The notes below the pieces were generated by a model. The model saw nothing but the letters and a program-made list of their open reading frames with translations. It did no database searches and had not been told where the DNA came from. DNA of 64,000 bases from Bog-756 sp052326605. GTDB lineage: Bacteria; Actinomycetota; Acidimicrobiia; Acidimicrobiales; RAAP-2. How positions within the stretch are numbered: the stretch's first letter is position 1; each line of letters starts with the position of its first letter. Both the position numbers and the translations under genes were made by a program. Positions 34,213 to 44,214 of the stretch are shown piece by piece. The stretch is taken from positions 62,001-126,000 of the forward strand of contig JBKQMB010000033.1 of NCBI GenBank assembly GCA_052326605.1, given 5' to 3'.

Positions 34213-34375
34213 GAGCGCTCTGTTGCTTGCCACCACGCTGCCCCGGAGCGTCGGCCATGAGTGGATTCGGCCTCCGCTGTCCCAGGGCAGCCATCCGACG
34301 CCGGGAGCAGCAACCTTGGGCCTGCTGGTCGTGGGGCGCTGACGTCCAGTCAGTTGAACGTTGTACCCTGTCGTG

Positions 34376-35515
34376 GTGCGCAAATCACGACTGACGCTCG
34401 TGCTCATCGCCGTGATGGCCCTCCTGGCCACCCTCACCGCGGTCATTGCGCGGTCTTCGCATACCCAGGCGGCTTCATCCCAACCGATCACGACCATCTC
34501 CCTCAAGCAGGCGAAGGCCTACACACCCAAGGCGCCGGCCGGGGCGACGGACGACTACCACTGCACCGTGATGAACCCCCACGTCAACAAGAACTCCTAC
34601 ATCGTCTCCAGCCAGTTCTTTCCCGGGAGCGTCGAGGACCACCACGCCATACTGTTCCTGGTGCCGCCGGACCTGGCCGCCACGGCCGAGGCCGACAACG
34701 TCAACGGCCAGGGATGGACGTGCTTCGGTGAGACGCCCATCCCCAACACCGGGCTGGACCAGATCTCCAACACTCCGTGGCTCAGTGCCTGGGCCCCGGG
34801 CCACGGAGCGGACAGCCTTCCCAAAGGATCCGGAGTCCTGCTGCCGGCGGGGAGCCTGGTGGTGATGCAGGTCCACTACAACCTGCTTGTCGGGGACAAG
34901 CCGGTCAAGAACTCATTGGTGCTGCACACAGTGCCGGCGTCGACGCCGCTCCTGCCCCTCAAACTGGACCTGATGCCCGCAGCGCCGGACATCCCTTGCC
35001 CGGCCGGCGTGACCGGTCCCCTGTGCAGCCGGGCGGCCTCGCTGGCCAACCTTGGCCAACGCTTCGGCCAGAGTGCTATCGACTTCGTGAACACCCTCGA
35101 GACGGTGTGCGGGCGCAACCCGGAAGACCCGCCGGCGGGCGACTCGACCTCCTGCAACTGGCCGATCCACCGCAGTGGGTACATCGTGAGGGTGGGCGCC
35201 CACATGCATCTCCTGGGCGCCACCTTCACGATGGTCCTCAACCCGGGCACAGCTGAGGCCAAGACCATCCTCGATGTCCCCGACTACAACTTCCACTACC
35301 AGCGGGCCTACAACCTGACGACCCCGGTGGCGGTGTCACCTGGTGACACCGTCCAGGTCACCTGCACCTACGACCCGACCCTCGCCCAGGAGCTGCCCGC
35401 CTTGCGGAAGGTCCCGCCGCACTTCGTCACCTGGGGCGACGGTTCCTCCGACGAGATGTGTCTCGGCCTCATGTGGACGTCGCAATCCCTCCCCAACCCC
35501 AATTACCCCGTCTGA
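34376..35515 (+). CDS. Secreted copper type II monooxygenase-like protein (PHM/DBM fold)
   Basis: 379 residues from GTG 34376 (GTG 34373 and TTG 34361 are alternatives). N-terminal membrane/signal segment LTLVLIAVMALLATLTAVIA. All copper ligands known from peptidylglycine monooxygenase can be placed: His89-His90 (SVEDHH) and His167 (QVHYN) for one copper, His276-x-His278 (AHMHLLG) and Met361 (SSDEMCLG) for the other. Cysteines at 63, 116, 208, 217, 245 and 260 could form disulfides. Substrate unknown; bacterial relatives are little studied. Likely extracellular. Confidence 0.82.
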   Translation: MRKSRLTLVLIAVMALLATLTAVIARSSHTQAASSQPITTISLKQAKAYTPKAPAGATDDYHCTVMNPHVNKNSYIVSSQFFPGSVEDHHAILFLVPPDLAATAEADNVNGQGWTCFGETPIPNTGLDQISNTPWLSAWAPGHGADSLPKGSGVLLPAGSLVVMQVHYNLLVGDKPVKNSLVLHTVPASTPLLPLKLDLMPAAPDIPCPAGVTGPLCSRAASLANLGQRFGQSAIDFVNTLETVCGRNPEDPPAGDSTSCNWPIHRSGYIVRVGAHMHLLGATFTMVLNPGTAEAKTILDVPDYNFHYQRAYNLTTPVAVSPGDTVQVTCTYDPTLAQELPALRKVPPHFVTWGDGSSDEMCLGLMWTSQSLPNPNYPV

Positions 35516-36063
35516 TCGCACACCCCGCTGCCGAGCGTCGACTCCTGGGGTTCCCCAACCCGGGAGTCACTTCCGGGTGACATCACGTTCCCGTCCCGAT
35601 GCCAGGAACGTTCCCATTCAGACTCTCCGCCACTGCTCTCAGCATCAAGAACACCTTGCCAGGTCACCGGCAGGCGCATCCTCCCGCATGCGTCCCACCT
35701 CCCGGCCCCGGGTGGCGGCCAGGACGATATTGCCGGCAGGGAGGCAGGACGATATTGCCGGCAGGGAGGATCGACCTCTCCGAGCGGGCGGCCCCGCTGC
35801 ACGAGGAGGTCGGCACCCACTGGCCCGAGGGGTTGTGGATCTGCGCGGTGCGGCGATCGGTCGAGGCTCGGGTGGCGGCGCCGGCCCATAGGAGTTGGCG
35901 CGCCGGATGACCCAGGGCCACTTGACCGGTCTGCTCGGCATGGGCGCCGGGCCCGCCCGGCGTGGCGGAACGAGCATGGGGAGCGCCGGGGCCTGTTCAG
36001 CGGTGCCGTAGTAGCCTCGGGTCCTTCACGAGGGATCACGCCGGGGCAAAAGAGGGGGTCCAC
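35516..36063. other. Intergenic stretch with a 25-bp tandem repeat
   Basis: 548 bases between the copper protein and the acyltransferase. No ORF here is convincing on either strand. The tandem repeat below is its only clear structure. Promoter elements for the acyltransferase gene must lie in the last ~100 bases. Confidence 0.5.
35720..35769. repeat. Exact 25-bp tandem duplication
   Basis: Two identical copies, 35720-35744 and 35745-35769. Each contains the 8-bp palindrome TGCCGGCA. No further copy was found in the window. Confidence 0.9.
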
Positions 36064-37461
36064 ATGAGTGTCGATCGGATGAGCCCGCTGGACATGTCCT
36101 TCCTGCACATCGAGGACGACGTCAGCCACATGCACATCGCATCGGTGGGGATCTTCGAAGGGCCCGAGCCACCCTTTGCCGACATCGTGGCGATGATCGA
36201 GAGCAAACTGGCGCTCGTCCCCCGGTACCGCCGCGTCGTTCGACACGTCCCGTTCGAGTTGGGCCGGCCGGTGTGGGTGGACGATCCCCACTTCAACATC
36301 GAGTACCACCTGCGCCATACGGCCCTGCCCTCCCCGGGGGGCGAGGCCGAACTGCGCAAGCTGGTCGGCCGGGTCATGTCCCAGGCACTCGACCGATCGA
36401 AGCCCCTCTGGGAGATGTGGGTGGTCCAGGGTCTGGAGGACGGCCACTGGGCCCTGCTCTCCAAGACCCACCACGCCATGGTGGACGGCGTGTCGGGGAC
36501 CGACCTCATGGCCCTGATGATGGACGTGTCACCGGAGACGGCAGTTCCCGACCCCGTCCGCTGGCAGCCCGACCCGGCGCCGTCGGGCATGCAGCTGGCC
36601 GCTCGGGCCTCCCTGGACCTGGTGCGCAGCCCTTACGAGCAGCTGCAGGCCGTGCGCTCTGCCGCAGCAGTGCCACGCGAGGCTCTCGGCCAGGCGCGCG
36701 AGGTGGTCAAGGGGTTGTCCGCGATGACCGGCTTGGTGCGGCGTACGCCGCCCTCCAGCCTGAACGGCCCACTCGGCCCCCACCGCCGCTACGCGTGGGC
36801 CTCCACCACCGTCAACGACATCAAGGTGATCCGAAAGGGGCTGGGCGGGACGTTCAATGACGTCGTCCTGGCCGCCATCACCAACGGGTTCCGCGAACTG
36901 CTGCTGGATCGTGGCGAGTCGGTGGACCGCGTGGTGCGCACGCTGGTCCCGGTGTCGGTGCGCCCCCGCGATCATCAAGGGCGAGCCGTGGGCGACGGGA
37001 GCCTCCAGAACAGGGTCTCCGCCATGTTCGCCGAATTGCCGGTGTCCATCGACGACGCCACCGAGCGCCTTCGGGCCGTGAGCCTCCAGATGGAGGGCCT
37101 GAAGGAGTCCAAGCAGGCAGTGGCCGGCGAGGCCCTCACCTCGATGTCGGGCTTCGCACCGCCCATGCTGCTGGCCCTCGGGATGCGCGTGTCCACGCGG
37201 ATACCCCAGCACCAGCTGAACACGGTGACCACCAACGTCCCCGGGCCCCAGATCCCCCTCTACATCTGCGGGCGCCGTATGTTGAAAGCCTTCCCCTACG
37301 TTCCGCTCGGCGGCCATATGCGGGTGGGCGTCGCCATCTTCTCCTACAACGGTGAGGTCAACTTCGGCGTGACGGGGGACCTGGACACGACACCGGACCT
37401 CGACGTGCTCTGCCGCGGCATCGAGGACGGCATCAAACAGCTGTTGAAAGCCAGCGACTGA
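36064..37461 (+). CDS. WS/DGAT family O-acyltransferase
   Basis: 465 residues from ATG 36064; the open frame before it is not coding. The catalytic HHAMVDG motif is at about 136-142, with the LDMSFLHIED start and NVPGPQIPLYICGRRM C-terminal signature typical of wax ester synthase / diacylglycerol acyltransferases. It uses acyl-CoA to esterify diacylglycerol or fatty alcohols and makes storage lipid at the membrane. No lipid genes are adjacent. Confidence 0.93.
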   Translation: MSVDRMSPLDMSFLHIEDDVSHMHIASVGIFEGPEPPFADIVAMIESKLALVPRYRRVVRHVPFELGRPVWVDDPHFNIEYHLRHTALPSPGGEAELRKLVGRVMSQALDRSKPLWEMWVVQGLEDGHWALLSKTHHAMVDGVSGTDLMALMMDVSPETAVPDPVRWQPDPAPSGMQLAARASLDLVRSPYEQLQAVRSAAAVPREALGQAREVVKGLSAMTGLVRRTPPSSLNGPLGPHRRYAWASTTVNDIKVIRKGLGGTFNDVVLAAITNGFRELLLDRGESVDRVVRTLVPVSVRPRDHQGRAVGDGSLQNRVSAMFAELPVSIDDATERLRAVSLQMEGLKESKQAVAGEALTSMSGFAPPMLLALGMRVSTRIPQHQLNTVTTNVPGPQIPLYICGRRMLKAFPYVPLGGHMRVGVAIFSYNGEVNFGVTGDLDTTPDLDVLCRGIEDGIKQLLKASD

Positions 37462-37564
37462 GCTGCCGCTCTGGGCGGCGAGCGGCATCACCACGCCGGA
37501 GACGGTCACCGGGCTGCTGGCCAAAGGCGGAGCCGTGACCGAGAGCTCACGGCGAGGCATCGGC

Positions 37565-37938
37565 ATGTACCAGGTACGCATCCACGGCCGCGGTGGGCAC
37601 GGTGTCGCCGCCGCAGAGATCCTCTCGACACCTGGCACTTCTCGGATGCGCCGCGAACGCAGCGCCCCGAACTCGAGCAGGCGCGGCGGCAGAGCACCTT
37701 CGACGAGGTTATCGAGGGCCTGACCGAGGAGAACGCTCTCTTCGAGGCCCGGCGCTGCCTTTCCTGCGGCAACTGCTTCGAATGCGACAACTGCTTCGGC
37801 GTCTGTCCGGACAACGCGGTGATCAAGCTCGGCCCGTCCGAGCGCTACGGGATCGACTACGACTTCTGCAAGGGCTGCGGGATCTGCGCCACGGAGTGCC
37901 CGTGCGGCGCCATCGACATGATCCCCGAGCGAATCTGA
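37565..37938 (+). pseudogene. Chimeric remnant: oxidoreductase gamma-like start joined to GltD-like Fe-S tail
   Basis: ATG 37565 begins MYQVRIHGRGGHGVAAAEIL, the start of a pyruvate/2-oxoacid ferredoxin oxidoreductase gamma subunit. After ~20 codons the frame is lost. From about 37624, in a different frame (+2), the sequence encodes the end of a glutamate-synthase-small-subunit-like protein: RRCLSCGNCFECDNCFGVCP and FCKGCGICATECPCGAIDM, with two complete 4Fe-4S motifs, to TGA 37936-37938. The second part has no start codon of its own. A large deletion that fused two neighbouring genes explains it best. Confidence 0.8.
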
Positions 37939-37948
37939 GCCGACCGCC

Positions 37949-40285
37949 TCACCCGGCCATCGGGCCGCGTCCACCGGACAGCCGGTGCCTCGGCGCCAGT
38001 GCCGGTACGGAGGTGGCCCGCCCCGGCGTGGCTGCCCCGAGCACCATCCGCCACTCGGCGGTGGCCATCGCCTGGCGTACCGCAGTAGCCGAGTCGGGGT
38101 TGACCGACACCGAGGTGATCCCGAGGCGCACGAGGAACTCGGCGAACTCCGGACGGTTGGACGGGGCCTGGCCGCACAGCGACGAGGTGATCCCCGAGTC
38201 CTGGCACGCCCCGACGATCCTGGTGATCGCATCGAGGACCGCAGGGTCCGACTCGTCGAAGAGCTCGGCCAACACCGCCGAGTCCCTGTCGACCCCGAGC
38301 GTGAGCTGGGTCAGGTCGTTGCTCCCGATCGAGACCCCCTCGATCCCCATCCTGGCGTAGGTGGGGATCCAGTAGGCGACCGAGGGAACTTCGGCCATCA
38401 CCCAGGTAGGGAGCCCCCGGGCCTGGGGATGGTTCTCCACGATCTCGAGGCATCGCTCGAGCTCCCAGGCCGTGCGCACGAACGGGATCATGAGGCGCAG
38501 GTTCGGCGTCTCGGCCGCCACCCGGCCGAGGATGTCGAGCTCCAAGTCGAAGAGATCAGGCTGGTCGACGTAGCGGAAGCAGCCCCGATAGCCGATCATC
38601 GGGTTCTCCTCCTGCGGTTCGAACTCGTCACCGCCCTCGAGGCCGCGGAACTCATTGCTGCGGAAGTCGATGCTCCGGTAGACCACGGGCCGGGGGGCGA
38701 AGGCCCGGGTGATCTGCAACAGCGATTCGGACATCTTGTCGACGAACGTCTGCTCCTCGCCCCGTTGCATGAGGAGGCGGGGATGCACGCCGGCAAGGGC
38801 GTCCGCCACCATGAACTCGGCCCGCAACAGCCCGACGCCGTCCACGTCCATGGCCGCCACCTCCTCTGCATGGTCGGCCACGGCGAGGTTCACGTAGAGC
38901 CGGGTGGCGAGCACGCTGTTCGTCCCGGCCGGACCGGAGGGCCCGCTCGCGCCGGTGACCGGCGACACCGAGGCCGCCGGTGGTCTGACGATGCCCTCGA
39001 TCACCTGGCCCCGCGCTCCGTCGACGGTGACCTCCTCGCCGTCCCGAAGCACCGCCGTCGCCGTGCGGGTGCCCACCACACAGGGCACGCCGAGCTCGCG
39101 CGACACGATGGCGGCGTGGCATGTCATGCCGCCGCCGTCCGTCACCAGGGCCGCGGCCCGTCGCATGGCCGGCACCCAGTCCGGGCTGGTCATGGGGGCC
39201 ACCAGCACCTCGCCGTCGAGCAGTTGGTCGCCCTCGTCCGGCGAAAGCAGGACCCGCACCGGCCCCGATGCCATGCCCTTCGAGGCGGCGAGGCCAGTGA
39301 CGAGGACGCGCCCGTCGCCCGGCTTGGGCCCGGTGCTGTCGCCCAGGGTGGTGATCGGACGGGACTGGACGAGGTACGTCTCCCCACCCGCCATCGCCCA
39401 CTCGGTGTCCTGGGGCGACCCGTAGTGGCGCTCGACAGCCAGGCCGAGCTCGGCGAGCTTCAGGATCTCGTCGTCCGCGAGCACCCGCTGTCCGCCCTCT
39501 TCGGCCGACAGTCGGACCTCCTCGTCCTCCCCGCCGGCACCCCGGATGATCTTCATCGCCTGGTGCCCCACCCGGACACTCACCAGCCGCGGGCCGTCCT
39601 TGGCCACCACGTAGGTGTCCGGCTCGACGAGGCCGGAGACCACCACCTCCCCCTGGCCGAAGGCCGCTTCGATGACGATGCGGTCGGTTGCGTTGGTGGA
39701 CGGGTCGGCGGTGAACATCACGCCCGAGTACTCGGACGGGATCATCTCCTGGATGATGACCGCCAATGCCGGCTCGTCGGTCACCTGCTCGATGGCCCGA
39801 TAGGCGATGACCCGTTGGCCGTAGATCGACGACCAGCAGTCGACGACCCGGCGCAGGAGCTCTTCGTCCCCGGCCACATTGGTGTAGGTCACGTTCATGC
39901 CGGCGAACGAGGTGCCGGAGGTGTCCTCGCCCGTACCCGAGGAGCGCACCGCCACCCGGAGCCCGTCACCGAGCTTGTGATACCCATCGAGCACCGCTTT
40001 GGCCAGCTCCGGCGGGAGCGGCGTCTCGCGCACCAGGGCCTCGGCCCGTTCGGCGACCTCGGCGAGGTTCCCCATGTCCCGGGGGTCCAGACCCTCGAGG
40101 ATCTCGCCGAGCTTGGCCCGGGTGCCGGTGCGCTCGATGGCGTCGAGATACGCCTCGCTGGTGATGACGAAGCCCGGCGGCACCGGCAGGCCGGCTCCCG
40201 TGAGCTCGCCGAGATTCGCACCCTTGCCGCCGACGGTTTCCACGTCGGCAACTCCGACCTCCGCGAACCAGACCACTGATCTCAT
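37949..40285 (-). CDS. ppsA: Phosphoenolpyruvate synthase
   Basis: 778 residues. Converts pyruvate plus ATP to PEP, AMP and phosphate, the gluconeogenic entry. N-terminal ATP-grasp-like domain (GGKGANLGELTGAGLPVPPG), swivelling His domain with GGMTCHAAIVSRELG (catalytic His near residue 390), and a PEP/pyruvate TIM barrel with MAEVPSVAYWIP and GSNDLTQLTLGVDRDS. All regions are complete; ~770-790 residues is the normal length. Start ATG 40285. It converges with the chimeric pseudogene. Confidence 0.95.
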   Translation of the reverse strand: MRSVVWFAEVGVADVETVGGKGANLGELTGAGLPVPPGFVITSEAYLDAIERTGTRAKLGEILEGLDPRDMGNLAEVAERAEALVRETPLPPELAKAVLDGYHKLGDGLRVAVRSSGTGEDTSGTSFAGMNVTYTNVAGDEELLRRVVDCWSSIYGQRVIAYRAIEQVTDEPALAVIIQEMIPSEYSGVMFTADPSTNATDRIVIEAAFGQGEVVVSGLVEPDTYVVAKDGPRLVSVRVGHQAMKIIRGAGGEDEEVRLSAEEGGQRVLADDEILKLAELGLAVERHYGSPQDTEWAMAGGETYLVQSRPITTLGDSTGPKPGDGRVLVTGLAASKGMASGPVRVLLSPDEGDQLLDGEVLVAPMTSPDWVPAMRRAAALVTDGGGMTCHAAIVSRELGVPCVVGTRTATAVLRDGEEVTVDGARGQVIEGIVRPPAASVSPVTGASGPSGPAGTNSVLATRLYVNLAVADHAEEVAAMDVDGVGLLRAEFMVADALAGVHPRLLMQRGEEQTFVDKMSESLLQITRAFAPRPVVYRSIDFRSNEFRGLEGGDEFEPQEENPMIGYRGCFRYVDQPDLFDLELDILGRVAAETPNLRLMIPFVRTAWELERCLEIVENHPQARGLPTWVMAEVPSVAYWIPTYARMGIEGVSIGSNDLTQLTLGVDRDSAVLAELFDESDPAVLDAITRIVGACQDSGITSSLCGQAPSNRPEFAEFLVRLGITSVSVNPDSATAVRQAMATAEWRMVLGAATPGRATSVPALAPRHRLSGGRGPMAG

Positions 40286-40431
40286 GTCCCCTCCTCGTGC
40301 TGTTCCTCACCATTGTGGCCCATTGTGGGCGGACGCTGCCCAGCCGACCGGGATCCAAGGTCACCCGTGGCCAACGTGCACCGATCCGAGCTTGCTGCCG
40401 GGATACGTCGACCGCCAGACGTGGGCGTTCT

Positions 40432-42321
40432 CTAGGTGTCAGGTGGCCTTGTGGGGCTCCACCACCGGGCCCACGGGCCGGTGCCGGGCCGGCCTCCCCC
40501 GAGGAACGCCGCAGAGCGCCCCTCGTCGGGGGGCGGTGCAGGCCGGGCGCCTCGGGCGCCCCCGTCCGGGGGTCGGGGCGGCCCGCCTTCCCAGTCGACC
40601 TCGAGGCGGGTCCCGGTGGCTCCGGTGACCGCCGGCGCGGTGGCAAAGGGGTCGGCGATGTCGAGTGGGACGTCGGCCACGGGGTGGAGGGCGCGCAGCC
40701 GGTCCAACAGCTCCCACTGGGCGGTTCCGTAGGTGGTGAGGTCGTCGGACACCATCGTGAAAGCACCCGTCCCGGCGTTGGCCGCGGCCAGGATGCGTCG
40801 CTGGTCGTCACTGAGCCGGGTGTGGCTCTCCCGGAGCAGCAGGCAGTCGGGATCGTTCACCCACAGCCGGCGGTGCATCGGGGCCCGCAGGACACTGGCC
40901 TGCAGCGCAGCGATAGCCGATGGGGCGAGGTCGGGGTAGCCGGGCAACCGGACGAGTCCAGGCCGCCAGGTGGGTGCGGTGTCGGCCGAGACCCGCATGA
41001 TGTCGACCACGCCGACCGCCTGCCCCAGGGGCATCCCGCAGCCGACCAGCACCGACGCGTCGCCGATACCGTCACGCACGGCCCCGAGACCGGCCCGGAG
41101 CGCCTGAGCCCTGGTCACCCGGCCGTCCCCGGCCCGGATCGCCCGGACGGCGGCCGCGTAGCAGAAGTCGATCTTGTGATAGGTCCACCCGTCGGCCACC
41201 AGGGCCGCGAACGTATGGCGCAGATGGTCGAGCAGCCCGGGATGGGTCGTGTCGAGGGCGAGGGCCCAACCCTTCCAGGCCTGGGGGTTCCACATGGCCC
41301 GGCACGGTCTGGTCGAGTGGGTGCCCCATGCACCGCTCATCGGTTTCCGACCGGCCAGCCACTCCGGGTGGTCGCGGGCCAGCTTGCTCTTCGGCGAAGC
41401 CAAGAACGGTGCCGTCCAGATCCCTGGCTGCATCCCCGCCCCGGAGATCTCGGCGGCCAGCTCGGGGAGACGGCGGGGAGCGAACCTCGGGTTCGGGTCG
41501 AGCCAGTCGCCCACCGCATGCTGGTAGCCGTCATCGAGCTGGAACAGCTCGAACCCGTGGCGCTCGGCCACAGCCAGGTTGACGCGGACGTCGGCGGGCG
41601 CGACCTTCCAGAAGTAGTGGTACCAGGAGCCCCAACCCAGAGGACTCGGCCCCGAGGCGCGGGCGCCGGCCACGGCGGCCCAGTGGTCCAGGTACTCGGA
41701 GTAGAGCGGACCCGGGTCGCCCTCGGCCAGCCACAGCGGATCGAGTGCCCACTCCTGGCCAGGAGCGAGCGAGATCCCGTCGAGCAGGGCCAGTGCCACC
41801 ACGCCGCGGCGCGATGCGACGACAGACGAGAGGTGGCGGCGGCCGTCGAGGAAGCCGGCGATGCCCCCTTCGGTCCCACGAAGCCCGCAGCCGTCGGAGG
41901 CGAGGAGGAACTGATCACCGACCACCGCCCGTCCGGCCAGCTCGGGGGCAGCATGGTAGATGCTGCGCACCCACGTCGGGGCGATGCGCCGGATGGGTTC
42001 CACCCGGTGGACGTCGCGTCTGGAGACGGACGACCAGCTCTGCCACCCGTGCTCGAGGACACGGCTCGGCCGGCTGCGCAACTGCAGGCGGACCCGATCG
42101 AGGGCTGCATCCCGGCACCCGGGTCCCTCCGGGCAGCGCAGAACCAGATCGTGACGGACGCCCGTGCCGAGGCCGACCGAGTCGACCCGGATCTCGATCG
42201 GCCCGGCCCGCACGATGCCCGGACCGAACGGGGACGCCCCGTCCGGGGACCATGTCCCCGGTGTAGCCGACGATCGTCCGGCAACCCGGGCAAGGTCCAC
42301 GGCGATCGAACGGATCTCCAT
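40432..42321 (-). CDS. GH36-type alpha-galactosidase
   Basis: 629 residues from ATG 42321; the open frame further upstream is antisense to fhs. Signature blocks: GWGSWYHYFWKVAPADV, FQLDDGYQHAVGDWL, the nucleophile region YHKIDFCYAA (Asp near 384) and the acid/base region RVSADTAPTW (Asp near 446). It releases terminal alpha-galactosides or similar sugars from oligosaccharides. There is no signal peptide, so it is likely cytosolic. The last ~35 residues are Pro/Gly/Arg-rich. No sugar transporter lies next to it. Confidence 0.88.
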   Translation of the reverse strand: MEIRSIAVDLARVAGRSSATPGTWSPDGASPFGPGIVRAGPIEIRVDSVGLGTGVRHDLVLRCPEGPGCRDAALDRVRLQLRSRPSRVLEHGWQSWSSVSRRDVHRVEPIRRIAPTWVRSIYHAAPELAGRAVVGDQFLLASDGCGLRGTEGGIAGFLDGRRHLSSVVASRRGVVALALLDGISLAPGQEWALDPLWLAEGDPGPLYSEYLDHWAAVAGARASGPSPLGWGSWYHYFWKVAPADVRVNLAVAERHGFELFQLDDGYQHAVGDWLDPNPRFAPRRLPELAAEISGAGMQPGIWTAPFLASPKSKLARDHPEWLAGRKPMSGAWGTHSTRPCRAMWNPQAWKGWALALDTTHPGLLDHLRHTFAALVADGWTYHKIDFCYAAAVRAIRAGDGRVTRAQALRAGLGAVRDGIGDASVLVGCGMPLGQAVGVVDIMRVSADTAPTWRPGLVRLPGYPDLAPSAIAALQASVLRAPMHRRLWVNDPDCLLLRESHTRLSDDQRRILAAANAGTGAFTMVSDDLTTYGTAQWELLDRLRALHPVADVPLDIADPFATAPAVTGATGTRLEVDWEGGPPRPPDGGARGARPAPPPDEGRSAAFLGGGRPGTGPWARWWSPTRPPDT

Positions 42322-42474
42322 CGATGTGCTCCCCTCCGGCCCGGAACGCTGCGCACCGCGAGTCGACCACATCCGGGCGGCCGTCGACGCTACCGACCCG
42401 CCAGGTGGCGGTCGGGCCGACGGGTCGGCCGGGTCGACGTGGCACACTTTGGTCCCACGGGACGAGGAGGGACG

Positions 42475-44214
42475 ATGCCCGCCGAGGGAAGGGACAGCAT
42501 GCCGACAGCGTGCCAGGGCGAGCGGCCCACTGCGCTCGAGATCGCCCGCAAGGCCTCGCTCAAGCCGGTGGCCACCATCGCCGAGGAGATCGGCATTCCG
42601 ACCGAACTCCTCGAGCCGTACGGCGGGTTCATCGCCAAGGTCGGGCTCGACGCCATCGCGGCCCTCGCCGACCGGCCGACGGCCCGGTACGTGGTGGTGA
42701 CCGCCGTCACCCCGACGCCGCTCGGCGAGGGCAAGACCACGACCACGCTGGGCCTGGCCCAGGGCATGGCCCACATCGGCAAACGCGCCACTGCCGCCAT
42801 CCGACAGTCCTCGATGGGCCCCACCTTCGGGATCAAGGGAGGAGCCGCCGGCGGAGGCTACAGCCAGGCTGCGCCCTTCGAGGCGCTCAACTTGCACCTG
42901 ACGGGCGACATACATGCGGTGACCGCGGCGCACAACATGCTCTCCGCAATGCTCGACAACCATCTCTACCAGGGAAATTCCCTCCGGATCGATCCGAACA
43001 GCATCACCTGGCGCCGGGCGCTCGACGTCAACGACCGGGCGTTGCGGAACATCGTCGTCGGGCTCGGCACCAGCCAGGACGGCGTGCCCCGCCAGACAGG
43101 GTTCGACATCAGCGCGGCCTCGGAGGTAATGGCGATCCTCGCCCTCTCGACCTCGCTGCAGGATATGCGCCGACGCCTGGGCCAGATCGTCGTCGGGTTC
43201 GACACGGACCGGAAGCCGGTGACCGCCGAGGACCTGCGGGCAGCGGGTGCCATGGCGGTCATCATGCGGGACGCCATCAAACCGAACCTGGTGCAGACGC
43301 TGGAGAACACGCCGGTTCTGGTCCACGCCGGGCCCTTCGGGAACATCGCCCAAGGTAACTCGTCGGTCATCGCCGACCTCGTCGGCATCCGCACCGGCGA
43401 CTACCTCATCACGGAGGCGGGGTTCGGCGCCGACATGGGGGCGGAGCGGTTCTTCAACATCAAGTGCCGCGAGTCGGGCCTGGTGCCGGACGCGGCGGTG
43501 ATCGTCGCCACCGTGCGGGCCCTCAAGTCCCATTCCGGAGTGCACCGGGTCATTGCAGGGAAGCCCCTGCCTCCGGCCATGTTGGAGGAGAACCCGGGCG
43601 AGGTCCTCGCCGGAGGGTCCAACCTACGCAAGCAGGTAGAAAATGTGCTCCTCCACGGGGTGACGCCGGTCGTCGCCGTCAACGCATTCCTCGAGGACTT
43701 CGCTTCCGAGCACGAAGCCATCCGGGAGCTGGCCGAGTCGATGGGCGTCCGGTGTGCCGTCACCACCAACTTCCAGGACGGCGGGGTTGGGGCCACGGCA
43801 CTGGCGGAGGCCGTGGTGGCGGCCGCCGAGGAGCCCAGTGACTTCCGGTTCCTCTACCCGACCGGCGCATCGCTCCGCGAGAAGATCGAGACGATCGCCA
43901 CCCACATCTACGGTGCCGACGGCGCCGACTACTTACCGGCCGCCGCCCGTCGACTCGACCTCTTCGAGGCGAACGGTTTCATGGACCTTTCTGTGTGCAT
44001 CGCCAAGACACACCTCTCCATCTCCTCCGACCCCAACCTCAAGGGGGCGCCGACAGGATGGCGGCTACCGGTCCGCGAGGTCCGGGTGTCGGCCGGGGCC
44101 GGCTTCGTCTACGCGATCTGCGGCGACATGCGCACGATGCCCGGGCTGGGCTCGCATCCGGCCGCCGAGCACATCGACATCGACGAGAACGGTGACGTGA
44201 TCGGCCTCTCGTGA
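42475..44214 (+). CDS. fhs: Formate-tetrahydrofolate ligase
   Basis: 579 residues from ATG 42475 with GAGGAGG upstream. ATP-dependent ligase making 10-formyltetrahydrofolate. P-loop TPLGEGKTTTTLGLAQ at about 80-95, then GPTFGIKGGAAGGGYSQ and FGNIAQGNSSVIAD; these are the folate/formate regions. An in-frame open stretch continues back to 40297 but is antisense to the galactosidase and rejected. Likely serves one-carbon supply for purines and fMet or formate assimilation. Confidence 0.96.
   Translation: MPAEGRDSMPTACQGERPTALEIARKASLKPVATIAEEIGIPTELLEPYGGFIAKVGLDAIAALADRPTARYVVVTAVTPTPLGEGKTTTTLGLAQGMAHIGKRATAAIRQSSMGPTFGIKGGAAGGGYSQAAPFEALNLHLTGDIHAVTAAHNMLSAMLDNHLYQGNSLRIDPNSITWRRALDVNDRALRNIVVGLGTSQDGVPRQTGFDISAASEVMAILALSTSLQDMRRRLGQIVVGFDTDRKPVTAEDLRAAGAMAVIMRDAIKPNLVQTLENTPVLVHAGPFGNIAQGNSSVIADLVGIRTGDYLITEAGFGADMGAERFFNIKCRESGLVPDAAVIVATVRALKSHSGVHRVIAGKPLPPAMLEENPGEVLAGGSNLRKQVENVLLHGVTPVVAVNAFLEDFASEHEAIRELAESMGVRCAVTTNFQDGGVGATALAEAVVAAAEEPSDFRFLYPTGASLREKIETIATHIYGADGADYLPAAARRLDLFEANGFMDLSVCIAKTHLSISSDPNLKGAPTGWRLPVREVRVSAGAGFVYAICGDMRTMPGLGSHPAAEHIDIDENGDVIGLS

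Noticed and set aside
32669..34340. An integrated element at the tmRNA 3' end.
   Set aside because: No integrase and no second copy of the tmRNA end were found; the region contains only two small membrane proteins.
37985..40279. A 764-codon plus-strand frame opposite ppsA.
   Set aside because: It is an antisense shadow in GC-rich DNA: rich in Arg, His and Val, without any domain, while the minus strand encodes a complete PEP synthase.
40297..42474. A long N-terminal extension of the formate-tetrahydrofolate ligase frame.
   Set aside because: It lies opposite the galactosidase gene and is Pro/Arg/Gly-rich. The ligase has a good ribosome site at ATG 42475 and its normal length from there.
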